The notes under the pieces were generated by a model. That model was not told where the DNA came from, ran no database searches, and saw only the letters and a program-made list of their open reading frames with translations. From NCBI GenBank assembly GCA_037440925.1, contig JBBITF010000064.1, forward strand, positions 1 to 16,912: 16,912 nucleotides of DNA. Direction: 5' to 3'. Positions 5,849 through 13,792 of this stretch are shown piece after piece (within the stretch, counting starts at the first letter, position 1; each line of letters starts with the position of its first letter). The translations under genes and the position numbers were made by a program. The stretch is from JAABUE01 sp037440925. Its GTDB lineage: Bacteria; Chloroflexota; Anaerolineae; Anaerolineales; Villigracilaceae.

Positions 5849-6871
5849 ATGCGCGTCACACGAGAAACCCTCATCCGCCTTGCCAAAGAGACCGCCCAGG
5901 AGCGCGCCTTCAACGACAAGTCTATCATCGCCGCCTACCTGACCGGCTCGCTGCTGACCGAGCAGCCCTTTCTGGGCGGCGTGACCGATATTGACCTGGT
6001 GCTGGTAACAGCCACAAAACCGCCCCGCTTGCGAGAGATTGTGCCGCTGACGCCAGACTTTCACGTAGACATTTCCTACCGCTGCAAGGCCGATTACCAG
6101 CCGCCGCGCGAATTGCGCGTCAACCCCTGGCTAGGATATGAGATTTACGACCCCATGCTGCTGTTTGAAAGCCAGCATTTCTTCGAGTTTACGCAGGCAG
6201 CCGTGCGGGCCGGTTTCGAGTTCCACGAACCGGCGCTGGTGCTGACGCGCTGCCGCAAATTGCTCGACCATGGACGCCAAATCTGGTTCGACCTGATGGA
6301 CGTGGGCGAGAACGCCGGACCGAAGGAGGTAGCCCGCTACCTCAAATCGCTTTACCACGCCGCCAACGCCATCGCCGAACTGCATGGGCCGCCGCTGCCA
6401 GAGCGCCGATTGCTGTTGCTGTTCCCAAGGCTGGCCGAGCAGGCTGGGCGTGAGGGGATGAGCGCCGGGCTGTTGGGCCTGCTGGGCGGCAACGGGCTGG
6501 AGCCTTCCAGCCTGGAAGGCTGGCTGCCGGGCTGGGCTGCGATGTTCAAAGCGGCCTTTGAGAGCGGCAAGGCCGACCCGCGCATTCACACGGCGCGCTT
6601 GAACTATTACCAGAAATGCTTCCAGGCTATGCTTGGCGGAGACGAACCGGCCGCAATGCTCTGGCCGCTGCTCACTACCTGGACAGGCGCCGCCATGGCT
6701 CTGCCGGCCGCGGAGACTGGTCCCTGGCGCGAGGCCTGCGCGCAATTGGGGCTGGTGGGGGACCGTTTTGCCCAGCGCGTACAGGGATTGGACCATTTCC
6801 TGGACGAAATCGAAATCCTGCTGGACGAGATTGCCGCCGCCAATGGGCTGGGAACTTCTAACAGCCTGTAA
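5849..6871 (+). CDS. nucleotidyltransferase-fold protein of unknown target
   Basis: A 340-residue protein whose N-terminal third is a polymerase-beta-type nucleotidyltransferase domain: G33-S34 (TGSLL), D47-I-D49-L and a third acidic position at D74 in FHVDISY, matching the GS-x12-DxD-xn-D metal-binding pattern. The remaining ~230 residues are helical and rich in Leu/Ala with no motif I recognise; they may define the substrate, as in aminoglycoside-type or MNT-type enzymes. AGGGAG (5835-5840) lies 8 bases before the ATG and overlaps the kinase stop, so it is probably cotranslated with the deoxynucleoside kinase. The product may nucleotidylate a small molecule or a protein, or be a degenerate sensor. 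No HEPN partner gene is adjacent. Confidence 0.75.
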   Translation: MRVTRETLIRLAKETAQERAFNDKSIIAAYLTGSLLTEQPFLGGVTDIDLVLVTATKPPRLREIVPLTPDFHVDISYRCKADYQPPRELRVNPWLGYEIYDPMLLFESQHFFEFTQAAVRAGFEFHEPALVLTRCRKLLDHGRQIWFDLMDVGENAGPKEVARYLKSLYHAANAIAELHGPPLPERRLLLLFPRLAEQAGREGMSAGLLGLLGGNGLEPSSLEGWLPGWAAMFKAAFESGKADPRIHTARLNYYQKCFQAMLGGDEPAAMLWPLLTTWTGAAMALPAAETGPWREACAQLGLVGDRFAQRVQGLDHFLDEIEILLDEIAAANGLGTSNSL

Positions 6872-6941
6872 CGCCCGTCCGTGCTAATGGAACGCCCCCT
6901 ACGCTTTTTGCCGTAGCGCAAGCAGCAATTTTCAATTGGAA

Positions 6942-6950
6942 TGATACAAT
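6942..6950 (+). promoter_or_regulatory. extended -10 promoter of rsmI, leaderless
   Basis: TGATACAAT is an extended -10 (TGn + TACAAT at 6945-6950). Six bases (ACAGGC) separate it from the ATG at 6957, leaving no room for a leader. A weak hairpin CTACG/CGTAG at 6899-6916 lies upstream, possibly ending the preceding operon. Confidence 0.6.
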
Positions 6951-6956
6951 ACAGGC

Positions 6957-7781
6957 ATGGGCGTTCTCTATTTGGTCGCGACTCCTCTTGGCAACCTCGA
7001 AGATCTCTCTCCGCGCGCCGTGCGCATCCTGCGCGAGGCAGTCTTGATTGCTGCTGAGGATACGCGCCATACCAGCGTGTTGCTCAAACATTTTGGCATT
7101 TCTACCCCGCTCACCAGTTACTACGAACACAACAAATTGCAAAAAATAGACTACCTGCTCTCTAAACTGGCGAAGGGAGACGTGGCAGTCGTCTCGGATG
7201 CGGGGACGCCGGCCATCAACGATCCTGGCTACGAATTAGTGAAGGCGGCCCTCGCTTCGGGCTGCGACGTTCGACCGGTTCCCGGGCCCTCGGCCCCTAT
7301 CGCCGCCTTGAGCGTTTCTGGACTGCCGACCGACCGCTTCCTATACCTCGGATACCTGCCGCCTAAAAAGGGCGAACGCCGCGCCAGGCTTGGGCAGGTC
7401 AAAGACTTGCCCTACACACTGATTTTCCTCGAATCTCCTCATCGCATTCTCGAAGCGCTGGAAGATGTCCTGGCCGAACTGGGCGACCGCCCAATCTGTG
7501 TGGCGCGCGAGATGACCAAGATGTTCGAGGAATATTGGCGGGGGAATACGAGCGGGGCGCTGGCATATTTCCAATCACAGCCAGCGCGGGGAGAGTTTAC
7601 GCTGGTGGTGGGGGGCGTGGAGAAAAGCGCAAGGGTGTGGACAGAATCGGAAACGCTAGCGGCCATCCGGTCCGGGTTGGAGGCGGGGGAGTCCCCCAGC
7701 CGGTTGGCGAAACGCCTCGCGGAAGCATCCGGTGGGAGCAAAAGGGACATCTATCAACGCATCCAGGAAGTCAAAGAATAG
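6957..7781 (+). CDS. rsmI: 16S rRNA (cytidine1402-2'-O)-methyltransferase RsmI
   Basis: A 274-residue SAM-dependent methyltransferase of the tetrapyrrole-methylase fold. In the family it 2'-O-methylates C1402 in the decoding centre of 16S rRNA. Diagnostic stretches in order: VATPLGNLEDLSPRA (8-22), AEDTRHT (33-39), VSDAGTPAINDPGYELV (about 79-95), PVPGPSA (about 107-113), GYLPPKKGER, LESPHRI and REMTKMFEE. The C-terminal ~45 residues form the small helical tail usual for RsmI (SRLAKRLAEASGGSKRDIYQ). Length agrees with the family (about 270-290). The start is fixed by the conserved N-terminus; it has no Shine-Dalgarno and a -10 box 6 bases away. The azlCD genes follow after 3 bases, so one transcript is likely although the functions are unrelated. 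Confidence 0.96.
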   Translation: MGVLYLVATPLGNLEDLSPRAVRILREAVLIAAEDTRHTSVLLKHFGISTPLTSYYEHNKLQKIDYLLSKLAKGDVAVVSDAGTPAINDPGYELVKAALASGCDVRPVPGPSAPIAALSVSGLPTDRFLYLGYLPPKKGERRARLGQVKDLPYTLIFLESPHRILEALEDVLAELGDRPICVAREMTKMFEEYWRGNTSGALAYFQSQPARGEFTLVVGGVEKSARVWTESETLAAIRSGLEAGESPSRLAKRLAEASGGSKRDIYQRIQEVKE

Positions 7782-7784
7782 TTC

Positions 7785-8492
7785 ATGAATAACAGACATC
7801 GCGATTTCATCGCCGGCGCGCGCCACAGCCTGCCCATCTTGGTGGGCGTGGCGCCGTTTGCCATGATTTGCAGCGTGGCGGCCGTGAGTGTGGGCTTGAC
7901 GCCCTTCGAGGCGGCGGGTATGTCGTTGATCGTGTTTGCCGGGGCCTCGCAACTGGCGGTGCTGCAATTGTTGAGTGAAGGCGCGCCTTGGGTGGTGATG
8001 GCGCTGACGGCCTGGGTCATCAATTTACGTTTTACGATGTACAGCGCTGCGCTGGCGCCTTATCTGCAAAAGGAGCCGCTCATCCGTAAAGCGCCGTTTG
8101 CCTATATCCTCTCAGACCAGGCTTTTGGGGTGACGATGGGTCGTTTTGTGAATGACCTGCCTGCCAACCCGCCCTGGTATTTTTATGGCGCAGCAACGGC
8201 TGTGTGGGTAACCTGGCAAGCCGGCGCCATTGCAGGGGCGCTGCTTGGCGCACTGGTTCCGGCCCGTTGGGGGCTGGACTTTGCTTTCCCGCTCAGTTTT
8301 ATGGCTTTGATGTTTGCCGCATTGAAAGACCGCCCTGCCGTGATAGCGGCGGCGGTGGGCGGGATGAGCGCTATCTTGACAAAGGGTCTGCCTTACAACC
8401 TGGGGTTGATGCTGGCGGCATTGGCGGGCATCGGCGCCGGTTTGCTGGCAGAAAGTCTTACCGTGGAGCAGGCCAAAGGAATGACCAAATGA
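7785..8492 (+). CDS. azlC: AzlC family branched-chain amino acid exporter, large subunit
   Basis: A 235-residue inner-membrane protein with about six to eight helices. The family hallmark is clear: the N-terminal RHSLPILVGVAPFAMICSVAA-like segment, the VFAGASQLAVLQLL motif (about 46-60), and INLRFTMYSAALAPYL (about 85-100). With AzlD it forms a two-subunit exporter for branched-chain amino acids or analogues such as azaleucine, driven by ion gradient. The start ATG is 4 bases after the rsmI stop; only an AGGA well upstream (7766-7769) serves as ribosome site, so coupling to rsmI translation is likely. Its TGA overlaps the ATG of azlD as ATGA. Confidence 0.93.
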   Translation: MNNRHRDFIAGARHSLPILVGVAPFAMICSVAAVSVGLTPFEAAGMSLIVFAGASQLAVLQLLSEGAPWVVMALTAWVINLRFTMYSAALAPYLQKEPLIRKAPFAYILSDQAFGVTMGRFVNDLPANPPWYFYGAATAVWVTWQAGAIAGALLGALVPARWGLDFAFPLSFMALMFAALKDRPAVIAAAVGGMSAILTKGLPYNLGLMLAALAGIGAGLLAESLTVEQAKGMTK

Positions 8493-8827
8493 AGGGCGTT
8501 TTTATCTGGTTGTTGTTCTTGTTGTTGGCGTTTGGGACGTTTGCTTTGCGCCTGTCTTTCATTTACTTATTTGGCAAAGTGGATATGCCCAACGGATTAC
8601 GCCGCGCACTGCGCTTTGTGCCGGCTTCTGTTTTGGCGGCCTTGGTCTTTCCGGCTTTGGTCTATTCCAACGGCGCCTTCGACTTTTCATTCGGCAATGT
8701 GCGTCTGTTGGCTGGCTTTGGGGGGGCGCTGGTGGCCTGGCGGACAAAGAATTTGTTGTGGACGATTGTGGCAGGGATGGTGTTGCTGTGGGTGTTGCAG
8801 GCGCTGATTGCCGGCGTTACGTTGTAA
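8489..8827 (+). CDS. azlD: AzlD family branched-chain amino acid exporter, small subunit
   Basis: A 112-residue membrane protein with four hydrophobic segments. It carries the AzlD-type features ALRLSFIYLFGK, then LRRALRFVPASVLAALVFPALV (split across about 35-57) and WRTKNLLWTIVAGMVLLW near the end. AAAGGA (8475-8480) lies 8 bases before the ATG, which overlaps the azlC stop by 4 bases. The long in-frame region upstream (from 8204) is a shadow of azlC. The last 11 bases overlap the end of the opposing yjbQ gene. Confidence 0.93.
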   Translation: MKGVFIWLLFLLLAFGTFALRLSFIYLFGKVDMPNGLRRALRFVPASVLAALVFPALVYSNGAFDFSFGNVRLLAGFGGALVAWRTKNLLWTIVAGMVLLWVLQALIAGVTL

Positions 8828-9242
8828 CATCCAGCACGCGCAGCAAAATTGTGCGTTGATGGGGACGGGCGCGATGCTCAAACAAGTAAATCCCTTGCCA
8901 GGTTCCCAAAGAGAGCGCGCTTGCCTCTATTGGGATGCTCAGGCTAATATCGGTGAGCATGGCGCGGATGTGAGAAGTGGCGTCGTCGCGGCCTTCCAGG
9001 TCGTGCGTGTACCAGGTCTCCCGTTCAGGGACCAGGCGTTCCATGAAAGTCTCCAGGTCGGCTCGGGCGGTGGGGTCCCAGTTTTCGCTGACGAGAAGTG
9101 AAGCGCTGGTATGCGGCAGAAAGAGGAAGCACATGCCTTCCTGTACGTTCCAGTCCTGTATTTTTGCGCGGATGGCGGCAGTGATGTCGTACAGCCCCTT
9201 GCCATGTGTGGAGATTGCGAGGGTGGTTTTGTGCCAGTTCAT
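8817..9242 (-). CDS. YjbQ/UPF0047 family protein
   Basis: A 141-residue protein covering the whole YjbQ (UPF0047) fold. Conserved points: GKGLYDIT (14-21), FLPHTSASL with H44-T45-S46 (41-49), SENWDP (53-58), THDLEGRDDATSHIRA (79-94) and SLGTWQGIYLFEHR (111-124). The His and Asp/Glu set is the conserved metal or phosphate site; a weak thiamin-phosphate synthase activity is reported for the E. coli protein, but the physiological role is unsettled. The ATG at 9242 is chosen because conserved sequence begins there; an upstream in-frame extension reads into the kinase gene. GGAG overlaps the kinase stop codon 13 bases away, so it depends on coupling. It is the last gene of the FHA/kinase unit and overlaps azlD tail to tail by 11 bases. 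Confidence 0.9.
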   Translation of the reverse strand: MNWHKTTLAISTHGKGLYDITAAIRAKIQDWNVQEGMCFLFLPHTSASLLVSENWDPTARADLETFMERLVPERETWYTHDLEGRDDATSHIRAMLTDISLSIPIEASALSLGTWQGIYLFEHRARPHQRTILLRVLDVTT

Positions 9243-9252
9243 ATCGTAGAGA

Positions 9253-11193
9253 TTACTCCGGCGGCGCAATGGGCAGGGTGACGGTAAAAGTCGTTCCCTG
9301 ATTCTCGGCGCTTTGCACTTCGATCGCGCCTCCCAATTCATCTAGGATGGACTTGACAATATACAGGCCAACGCCGCTGCCGGGGATTTCTGCAATGGTA
9401 ATATTGCGCGCCCGGTAGAAACGCTCGAAGAGATGGTTCAAGGCTTCGGTTGGGATGCCCAGTCCATGGTCCGTAATGGAAACGGTAGCGACTTCATCCG
9501 TGGCCGCTGCCTTCACTTCTACGCTTCCTTCTTGGAGGGAAAATTTCACGGCGTTGTTGATGAGGTTGATGAATACCTGTTGCAAGCCGCTTTTGTCGCC
9601 CATGATGCGGATATCTGGTTGAGCAGCAGTCAATTGGATGGCAATGTTGCGTTTGTTGGCAATTGGTTTGACGGCTTTGATCGATTCTTCCAGGATGGGG
9701 AGCAAGTCGAGCGGGAGGTGTTCGAGTTTCATCATGCCGCTTTCCAGCCGCCCGGCCATGAGCAGGCGGTCTATCAGAATTTTTTGGCGGTTCAACTCAC
9801 TTTTTAGCGTGTTCCAGTATTGCTCCAATTCTTCCGCTGTTCCGCCTTCCTGGATCAATTCGGTCATGAGGATGGCTGAGGTCAATGGCGTGCGCAGTTC
9901 ATGAGAGGCGCGGTTGATGAAATCCGATTTCATGCGGTCGAGGCGCGCCTGGTCGGTTATGTCGCGGATGATTACCAGGGCCTCATTCTTGTTGATGGGC
10001 AGAAGACGCGACTCATACGTGCCGGCACTGATGGGCAGTTTGAATTCGGTTACTTGAAGGCTGGCGCTAAAGCCTTGAGAACTCCCTTCGCCAAGGATGG
10101 CCTTGACCGTCTCTTCTGGCCAGATTTCGGCCAAGTTCTTTCCTGTGATCATATCGCGATGAATGTAGAGGGGATGGTCGGGGTTGACGCTGTAATCTAA
10201 GATGACGCCGTTTGTGTCCAGGCGAATCAGCAGGTCGGGAAAAGCGGATAGGATAATGCGGTTGCGCTCCTCGTTCAAACGGATGGTCTCCTCGTAACTG
10301 GTGCGCTGTAAAGCAGAGCCTATCAGGTTGGCGGCCATTTCGGCGGCGTTGCGCTCGGCGGTAGACCAGACGCGCATGCGTTCATCTCCAAACAACCCCA
10401 GAAACCCCCATGCTCCCAACGTGCCGTGTATGGGGAGAATCAAGAATTCCAAACCAGAGGCTGGATCATGTCCGCTCAAGGAATGGCGGCCTGCTAGTTC
10501 GAGCAGCGATGCCAGGTGTGCGTAGGCAATGGTTGGAATATCCACAGGCAAGGCATCTGGCCTCTTCCATAGGGCTTGTATGTTCACCTCGGGCTTGTCG
10601 GAGAAGGTGTTGATCTCGAACACCGAACAACAACATAATTCCATTGTCTGGCCAAGCGATTCTAACACTTCGGGCAGCCTGGCTTCCAGGTTGGATGAGC
10701 GCAGCAAGCGGGCTGTGGCATCGTTGATGACCGATAGGATACGGGCATATCTTTTGAGGGCCTGCTCAGAGGCTTTGCGTTCGGAAATGTCGCGGGCAAT
10801 GCTTTGAATGTAGACTGGCGTATGGTTCTCGTCGTAGACAATCGAGGCGCTGATTTCTACCGGCACAAGGCTGCCGTCTTTGCGCTTTAGGACGCGCTCT
10901 AGTAAATCATGGGCTTCGTGCAACCTTTCTCCCTGGCCTAGCGCTTCTTCCTGTGACATGATTGCCTCTACAGGCATTCCCCTCAATTCCTCTTCGGTAT
11001 AGCCTAGCAAATCCAGCGCTTGCTGGTTGGCAGTCAAGTAATGTAAATCCAGGCCGATGATGAATACACAATCGGCAGTCTGGTCGAACAGGGCGCGATA
11101 GTTTAGCCTTTCATCCCAAAAGAGACGCGCGGCGGGAGAGGGCGGTTGGGAAGGCAAACGTACACGCTGTACGGGAAGCGTCTTGTCATCCAT
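9253..11193 (-). CDS. PAS-GAF-PAS sensor histidine kinase (HisKA/HATPase_c)
   Basis: A 646-residue kinase with no membrane segment, so probably cytosolic. Domains: a PAS with PAC about 30-140 (ALFDQTADCVFII to YIQSIARDISERK), a GAF-like region about 155-310, a second PAS about 325-420, HisKA with phospho-acceptor His431 in SHELRTPLTSAI, and HATPase_c about 530-640 with N-box INLINNAVKFS, G1 DHGLGIP, F-box FERFYRA and G2 GSGVGLYIVKS. All ATP-site motifs are intact. Two adjacent cysteines plus one (near 187-189) in the GAF could hold a ligand, but this is speculation. The ATG at 11193 overlaps the upstream kinase gene by 8 bases. It has no receiver, so the receiver of its upstream neighbour is the natural partner. 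Confidence 0.92.
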   Translation of the reverse strand: MDDKTLPVQRVRLPSQPPSPAARLFWDERLNYRALFDQTADCVFIIGLDLHYLTANQQALDLLGYTEEELRGMPVEAIMSQEEALGQGERLHEAHDLLERVLKRKDGSLVPVEISASIVYDENHTPVYIQSIARDISERKASEQALKRYARILSVINDATARLLRSSNLEARLPEVLESLGQTMELCCCSVFEINTFSDKPEVNIQALWKRPDALPVDIPTIAYAHLASLLELAGRHSLSGHDPASGLEFLILPIHGTLGAWGFLGLFGDERMRVWSTAERNAAEMAANLIGSALQRTSYEETIRLNEERNRIILSAFPDLLIRLDTNGVILDYSVNPDHPLYIHRDMITGKNLAEIWPEETVKAILGEGSSQGFSASLQVTEFKLPISAGTYESRLLPINKNEALVIIRDITDQARLDRMKSDFINRASHELRTPLTSAILMTELIQEGGTAEELEQYWNTLKSELNRQKILIDRLLMAGRLESGMMKLEHLPLDLLPILEESIKAVKPIANKRNIAIQLTAAQPDIRIMGDKSGLQQVFINLINNAVKFSLQEGSVEVKAAATDEVATVSITDHGLGIPTEALNHLFERFYRARNITIAEIPGSGVGLYIVKSILDELGGAIEVQSAENQGTTFTVTLPIAPPE

Positions 11194-12322
11194 AGAGGAT
11201 ATCCCCTGGCAACCGGTCTGGCAAGTAGGCGCGCACATGGCAGCCTTGCGGCGCGTCCAGGATTCTCACTTCCCCGCCCAGTCCCTCGAACACTGCCCGC
11301 GCAATGGTCAGCCCCACGCCCATGCCCTCATGTTCGCGTGTATCGCCCTGACTGATTTGGTAATATCGCTCGAACACTTTCTCGCGCAGAGGCGGCGGAA
11401 TGCCTGCACCCGTATCCTGGATGTCTATGGTGGCGCCGTCCACTTTTTCGGGGGTGAGCGTCAAAGTCACTTGTCCTTTTGGCGGGCTAAACTTGAAGGC
11501 ATTGTCTATCAGATGTACCAGGGAGTGCAAGAACTCGCGGCGCGGCGCAGTGATTTGCCCTTCGGTGGGGACATCGAAGGTAAATTGCAGGTCTTTTTCT
11601 TTATACCTGTCCAGGCGTTTGTAAATCGGAGCGCGGATGTCACGGTCTAGGTAGATGGGCTGGCGGATGAAGTTCAAATTGCCCTGATCTATGTTGCTGA
11701 GCAGAATGAGGTCGGTGATCAGCGATTCGAGGCGGTCAGCATTGTTAAGCGCAATGCGGATGAATTTGCTTTGTTCTTCAGCGTTGCTGAATTTTTGGTT
11801 GAGAACCAGTTCCAATGGCATGAGGATATTGGTCAGCGGCGTGCGTAGTTCGTGGTGTAGGTTTTGCAAGATTTCGCGGCGTAATTGTTCCATCTCCAAT
11901 TCAGCGATGGCTTTTGCCTGGTCGCGGCCACGCGCCTGTTCTGTTTGGACGCGCCGTAAAACGGCTTCGATTCGCGCCAGCAGTTCCTCGGTCTCAAAAG
12001 GCTTGGTGATGTAATCGTCTGCTCCGCCTTTGAGGCCGCTGATTTTCCCCTCTCTATCCGAGCGCGCTGTAAGGAAGATGAACGGAATGGAACATAATTG
12101 CGGATCAAGGCTCATTAAGCGCCGCAACTCGAAGCCGTCTGGCGGCGGCATCATCACATCCGACAAGATCAAGTCGGGCGAGACCGCCTTGGCCAGTTGC
12201 AAGCCGTCGTTACCGTTTTCTGCAGTCACAACCTGGTAGCCATGGCGTTTGATGACGGCTGCCAACCCCAGCAACAAGGACGGATCGTCATCTATAACCA
12301 GAATGGTCACTTTTTCGGTCAT
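11186..12322 (-). CDS. response regulator receiver - histidine kinase (receiver first)
   Basis: A 378-residue protein with a receiver domain (1-123) followed by HisKA/HATPase_c. The receiver has the acidic pair D12-D13, phospho-acceptor D55 (SDVMMPPPDG), T85 (FLTAR) and K107 (ITKPFE). After a Glu/Arg-rich coiled linker (about 125-153), H157 sits in HHELRTPL. The ATPase has IDNAFKFSPP, QDTGAGIPP and GMGVGLTIA. All catalytic positions are present. With the receiver ahead of the kinase, phosphorylation of D55 may switch kinase activity. The ATG at 12322 has AGGGGA just upstream and follows the FHA gene by 19 bases. There is no DNA-binding output domain. Confidence 0.93.
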   Translation of the reverse strand: MTEKVTILVIDDDPSLLLGLAAVIKRHGYQVVTAENGNDGLQLAKAVSPDLILSDVMMPPPDGFELRRLMSLDPQLCSIPFIFLTARSDREGKISGLKGGADDYITKPFETEELLARIEAVLRRVQTEQARGRDQAKAIAELEMEQLRREILQNLHHELRTPLTNILMPLELVLNQKFSNAEEQSKFIRIALNNADRLESLITDLILLSNIDQGNLNFIRQPIYLDRDIRAPIYKRLDRYKEKDLQFTFDVPTEGQITAPRREFLHSLVHLIDNAFKFSPPKGQVTLTLTPEKVDGATIDIQDTGAGIPPPLREKVFERYYQISQGDTREHEGMGVGLTIARAVFEGLGGEVRILDAPQGCHVRAYLPDRLPGDILYG

Positions 12323-12341
12323 AGCGTTTTCCCCTGCCTGT

Positions 12342-12713
12342 TCATTTGTCGCGGCTCAGGCTGCGTGTGGTGCCGCGTGATATATCCGCCAGGCGCGCAT
12401 TGTTATTGACAAACATGATCTGTACTGTAGCCAGGGAAATCAGGTCGCCAGAGTTTAGCACGCAGCGCTCGACACGTTTGCTGTTGACATACGTTCCCGA
12501 CGTTGACCGTTTGTCATAAATGACGTATTTCCCCTCTTCGTAGCGAATCTCGGCGTGATTGCGTGAAACGGATTCCTCGTGGAAGACAATGTCGTTGTCC
12601 AGTTGACGCCCCAGACGGGTCACCATTTTCTCTATGGGAACAATCTGTTTGTTGATAATCAGATAGACATTCCTTGCAATCGCGGGCAAGTCATTGGTTG
12701 TTTGCTCAGTCAT
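12342..12713 (-). CDS. FHA domain protein
   Basis: A 123-residue protein made of one FHA (phosphothreonine-binding) domain between short tails. Core residues are present: G35-R36 in LGRQLDNDIV, S50-R51-x-H53 in VSRNHAEI, and S72-G73-T74-Y75-V76-N77 in TSGTYVN. FHA domains bind pThr peptides, so a Ser/Thr kinase target elsewhere is expected; none is in this window. AAAGGAGG ends 3 bases before the ATG. It is the first gene of a unit with the receiver-kinase, PAS-kinase and YjbQ genes, which suggests it assembles or tethers the histidine kinases. The C-terminal tail is basic (RGTTRSLSRDK). Confidence 0.92.
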   Translation of the reverse strand: MTEQTTNDLPAIARNVYLIINKQIVPIEKMVTRLGRQLDNDIVFHEESVSRNHAEIRYEEGKYVIYDKRSTSGTYVNSKRVERCVLNSGDLISLATVQIMFVNNNARLADISRGTTRSLSRDK

Positions 12714-12776
12714 AGGCCTCCTTTTTGGACATAAGCCGAACGAGCCGCCAAATCTGATTCAATCCTACAATGAGCA

Positions 12777-12806
12777 ATGATAGAAAGCCTTGCAAGATAA
12801 TTGCAA
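12777..12806 (-). promoter_or_regulatory. sigma70-like promoter of the FHA/kinase unit
   Basis: TTGCAA (12806-12801) and TATCAT (12782-12777) on the minus strand are 18 bases apart. They lie in the gap between the permease stop (12818) and the FHA start (12713), giving a leader of about 55-60 bases. It suggests the signalling genes can be expressed apart from the genes upstream. Confidence 0.45.
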
Positions 12807-12817
12807 TCTCATCGGCG

Positions 12818-13714
12818 CTACGCCAGGAACAACAGGGCTACGCCGCCGATGGCGACCAGCGTTCCAAGCGCTGAGCCGGCATCGAATCTTTCCTTGAACG
12901 CCAGCCAGTCCACCGGCAACAGGAAGACGGGCGGCAGGGAAATCAAGGTGCTGGCGATGCCCACTTCTGTGTGTTGCAGCGCAAACAAGGATAAAGTTGC
13001 GCCAACGACCGGGCCGGTGAAGGCTGCCAGGGTGAGCCAGCCCAGCACTTTCGGCTTTTGACGCATGGCGTGGATGGTCTCAGCGGCTTGCCCTTGCAGG
13101 CCTGCCAGAACCCAGAGCGCAACCACCGCTGCCAACATGCGGATGGAATTGCCGGCAATGGGCGAGAAGCCTCCCGTCAGCCCTTGTTTGGACAACACGT
13201 ATCCCACCGCCTGTGCAGTTGCAGCGCCCAGCCCAAACCATACCCCCTGCGCCGGGCGGCAAATTGCATCTTGTTGCTCCTTTTTTTGTCGCAGCAGGAC
13301 CCAGGCAACGCCCGCCAGCGTGACCATGACGCCCAGCATTTGCATCCCGCTCAGGATTTCGCCGAAGAAGATCCAGGCCAGGGCGGCGCTCATCAACGGC
13401 GACAGGCTCATCATCAACATGCCGCGCTGTGCGCCGATGCACAGGAAACTTTGAAACAGGAAGGCGTCGCCTAGCGCGTAACCGATGGCTCCAGAGAGGG
13501 TGAGCCACATCCAGCGTTCCGCCCCAGCGTCGAAAGGCAAAAGGTAGCCATACAATGCCAGATTCCACACCATCAAGAAAGCCAACGCTAGCGCTACACG
13601 GATGCGATTGACAACGATGGCGCCGCTCTGTTGAGTGGCTTTTGTGAAGAGTACCGATGTGCCTGTCCAGGCAAGAGAAGTGAGCAGGGCTGCGAGTTCG
13701 CCAATGAAGGTCAA
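12818..13714 (-). CDS. EamA/DMT family permease
   Basis: A 298-residue inner-membrane protein with about ten helices, two EamA repeats (about 5-140 and 155-297). It has the family marks of SLAWTGTSVLFTKA at the start, GYALGDAFLF and QRGMLMMSLSPLMSAALAWIFFGE before the first repeat ends, then LPPVFLLPVDWLAFKERF near the end. DMT permeases export or exchange small metabolites; the substrate is unknown. The start is a TTG at 13714 (the frame has no ATG before a stop at 13748-13750); GGAG (13723-13720) is 5 bases away, a good position. It follows the PEBP lipoprotein gene by 78 bases that carry an AAGGTT/AACCTT inverted pair around a GC-rich core (13744-13782). Confidence 0.9.
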   Translation of the reverse strand: MTFIGELAALLTSLAWTGTSVLFTKATQQSGAIVVNRIRVALALAFLMVWNLALYGYLLPFDAGAERWMWLTLSGAIGYALGDAFLFQSFLCIGAQRGMLMMSLSPLMSAALAWIFFGEILSGMQMLGVMVTLAGVAWVLLRQKKEQQDAICRPAQGVWFGLGAATAQAVGYVLSKQGLTGGFSPIAGNSIRMLAAVVALWVLAGLQGQAAETIHAMRQKPKVLGWLTLAAFTGPVVGATLSLFALQHTEVGIASTLISLPPVFLLPVDWLAFKERFDAGSALGTLVAIGGVALLFLA

Positions 13715-13792
13715 TGTGGCTCCGATGAGATGAAGCCCGGCAAAGGTTCAATCCTGCGGTCGGGGGCCTCGGGACAAACCTTCCAGGGTTCA

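Noticed and set aside
6131..6796. A 221-codon minus-strand open frame inside the nucleotidyltransferase-like gene
   Set aside because: Gln/Ala-rich shadow with no motif; the plus strand carries the GS-DxD signature and a proper ribosome site.
9253..12322. The two kinase genes as a single hybrid kinase split by a frameshift
   Set aside because: Each has its own intact HisKA and HATPase_c domains and its own start, and the 8-base overlap is a normal coupled junction.
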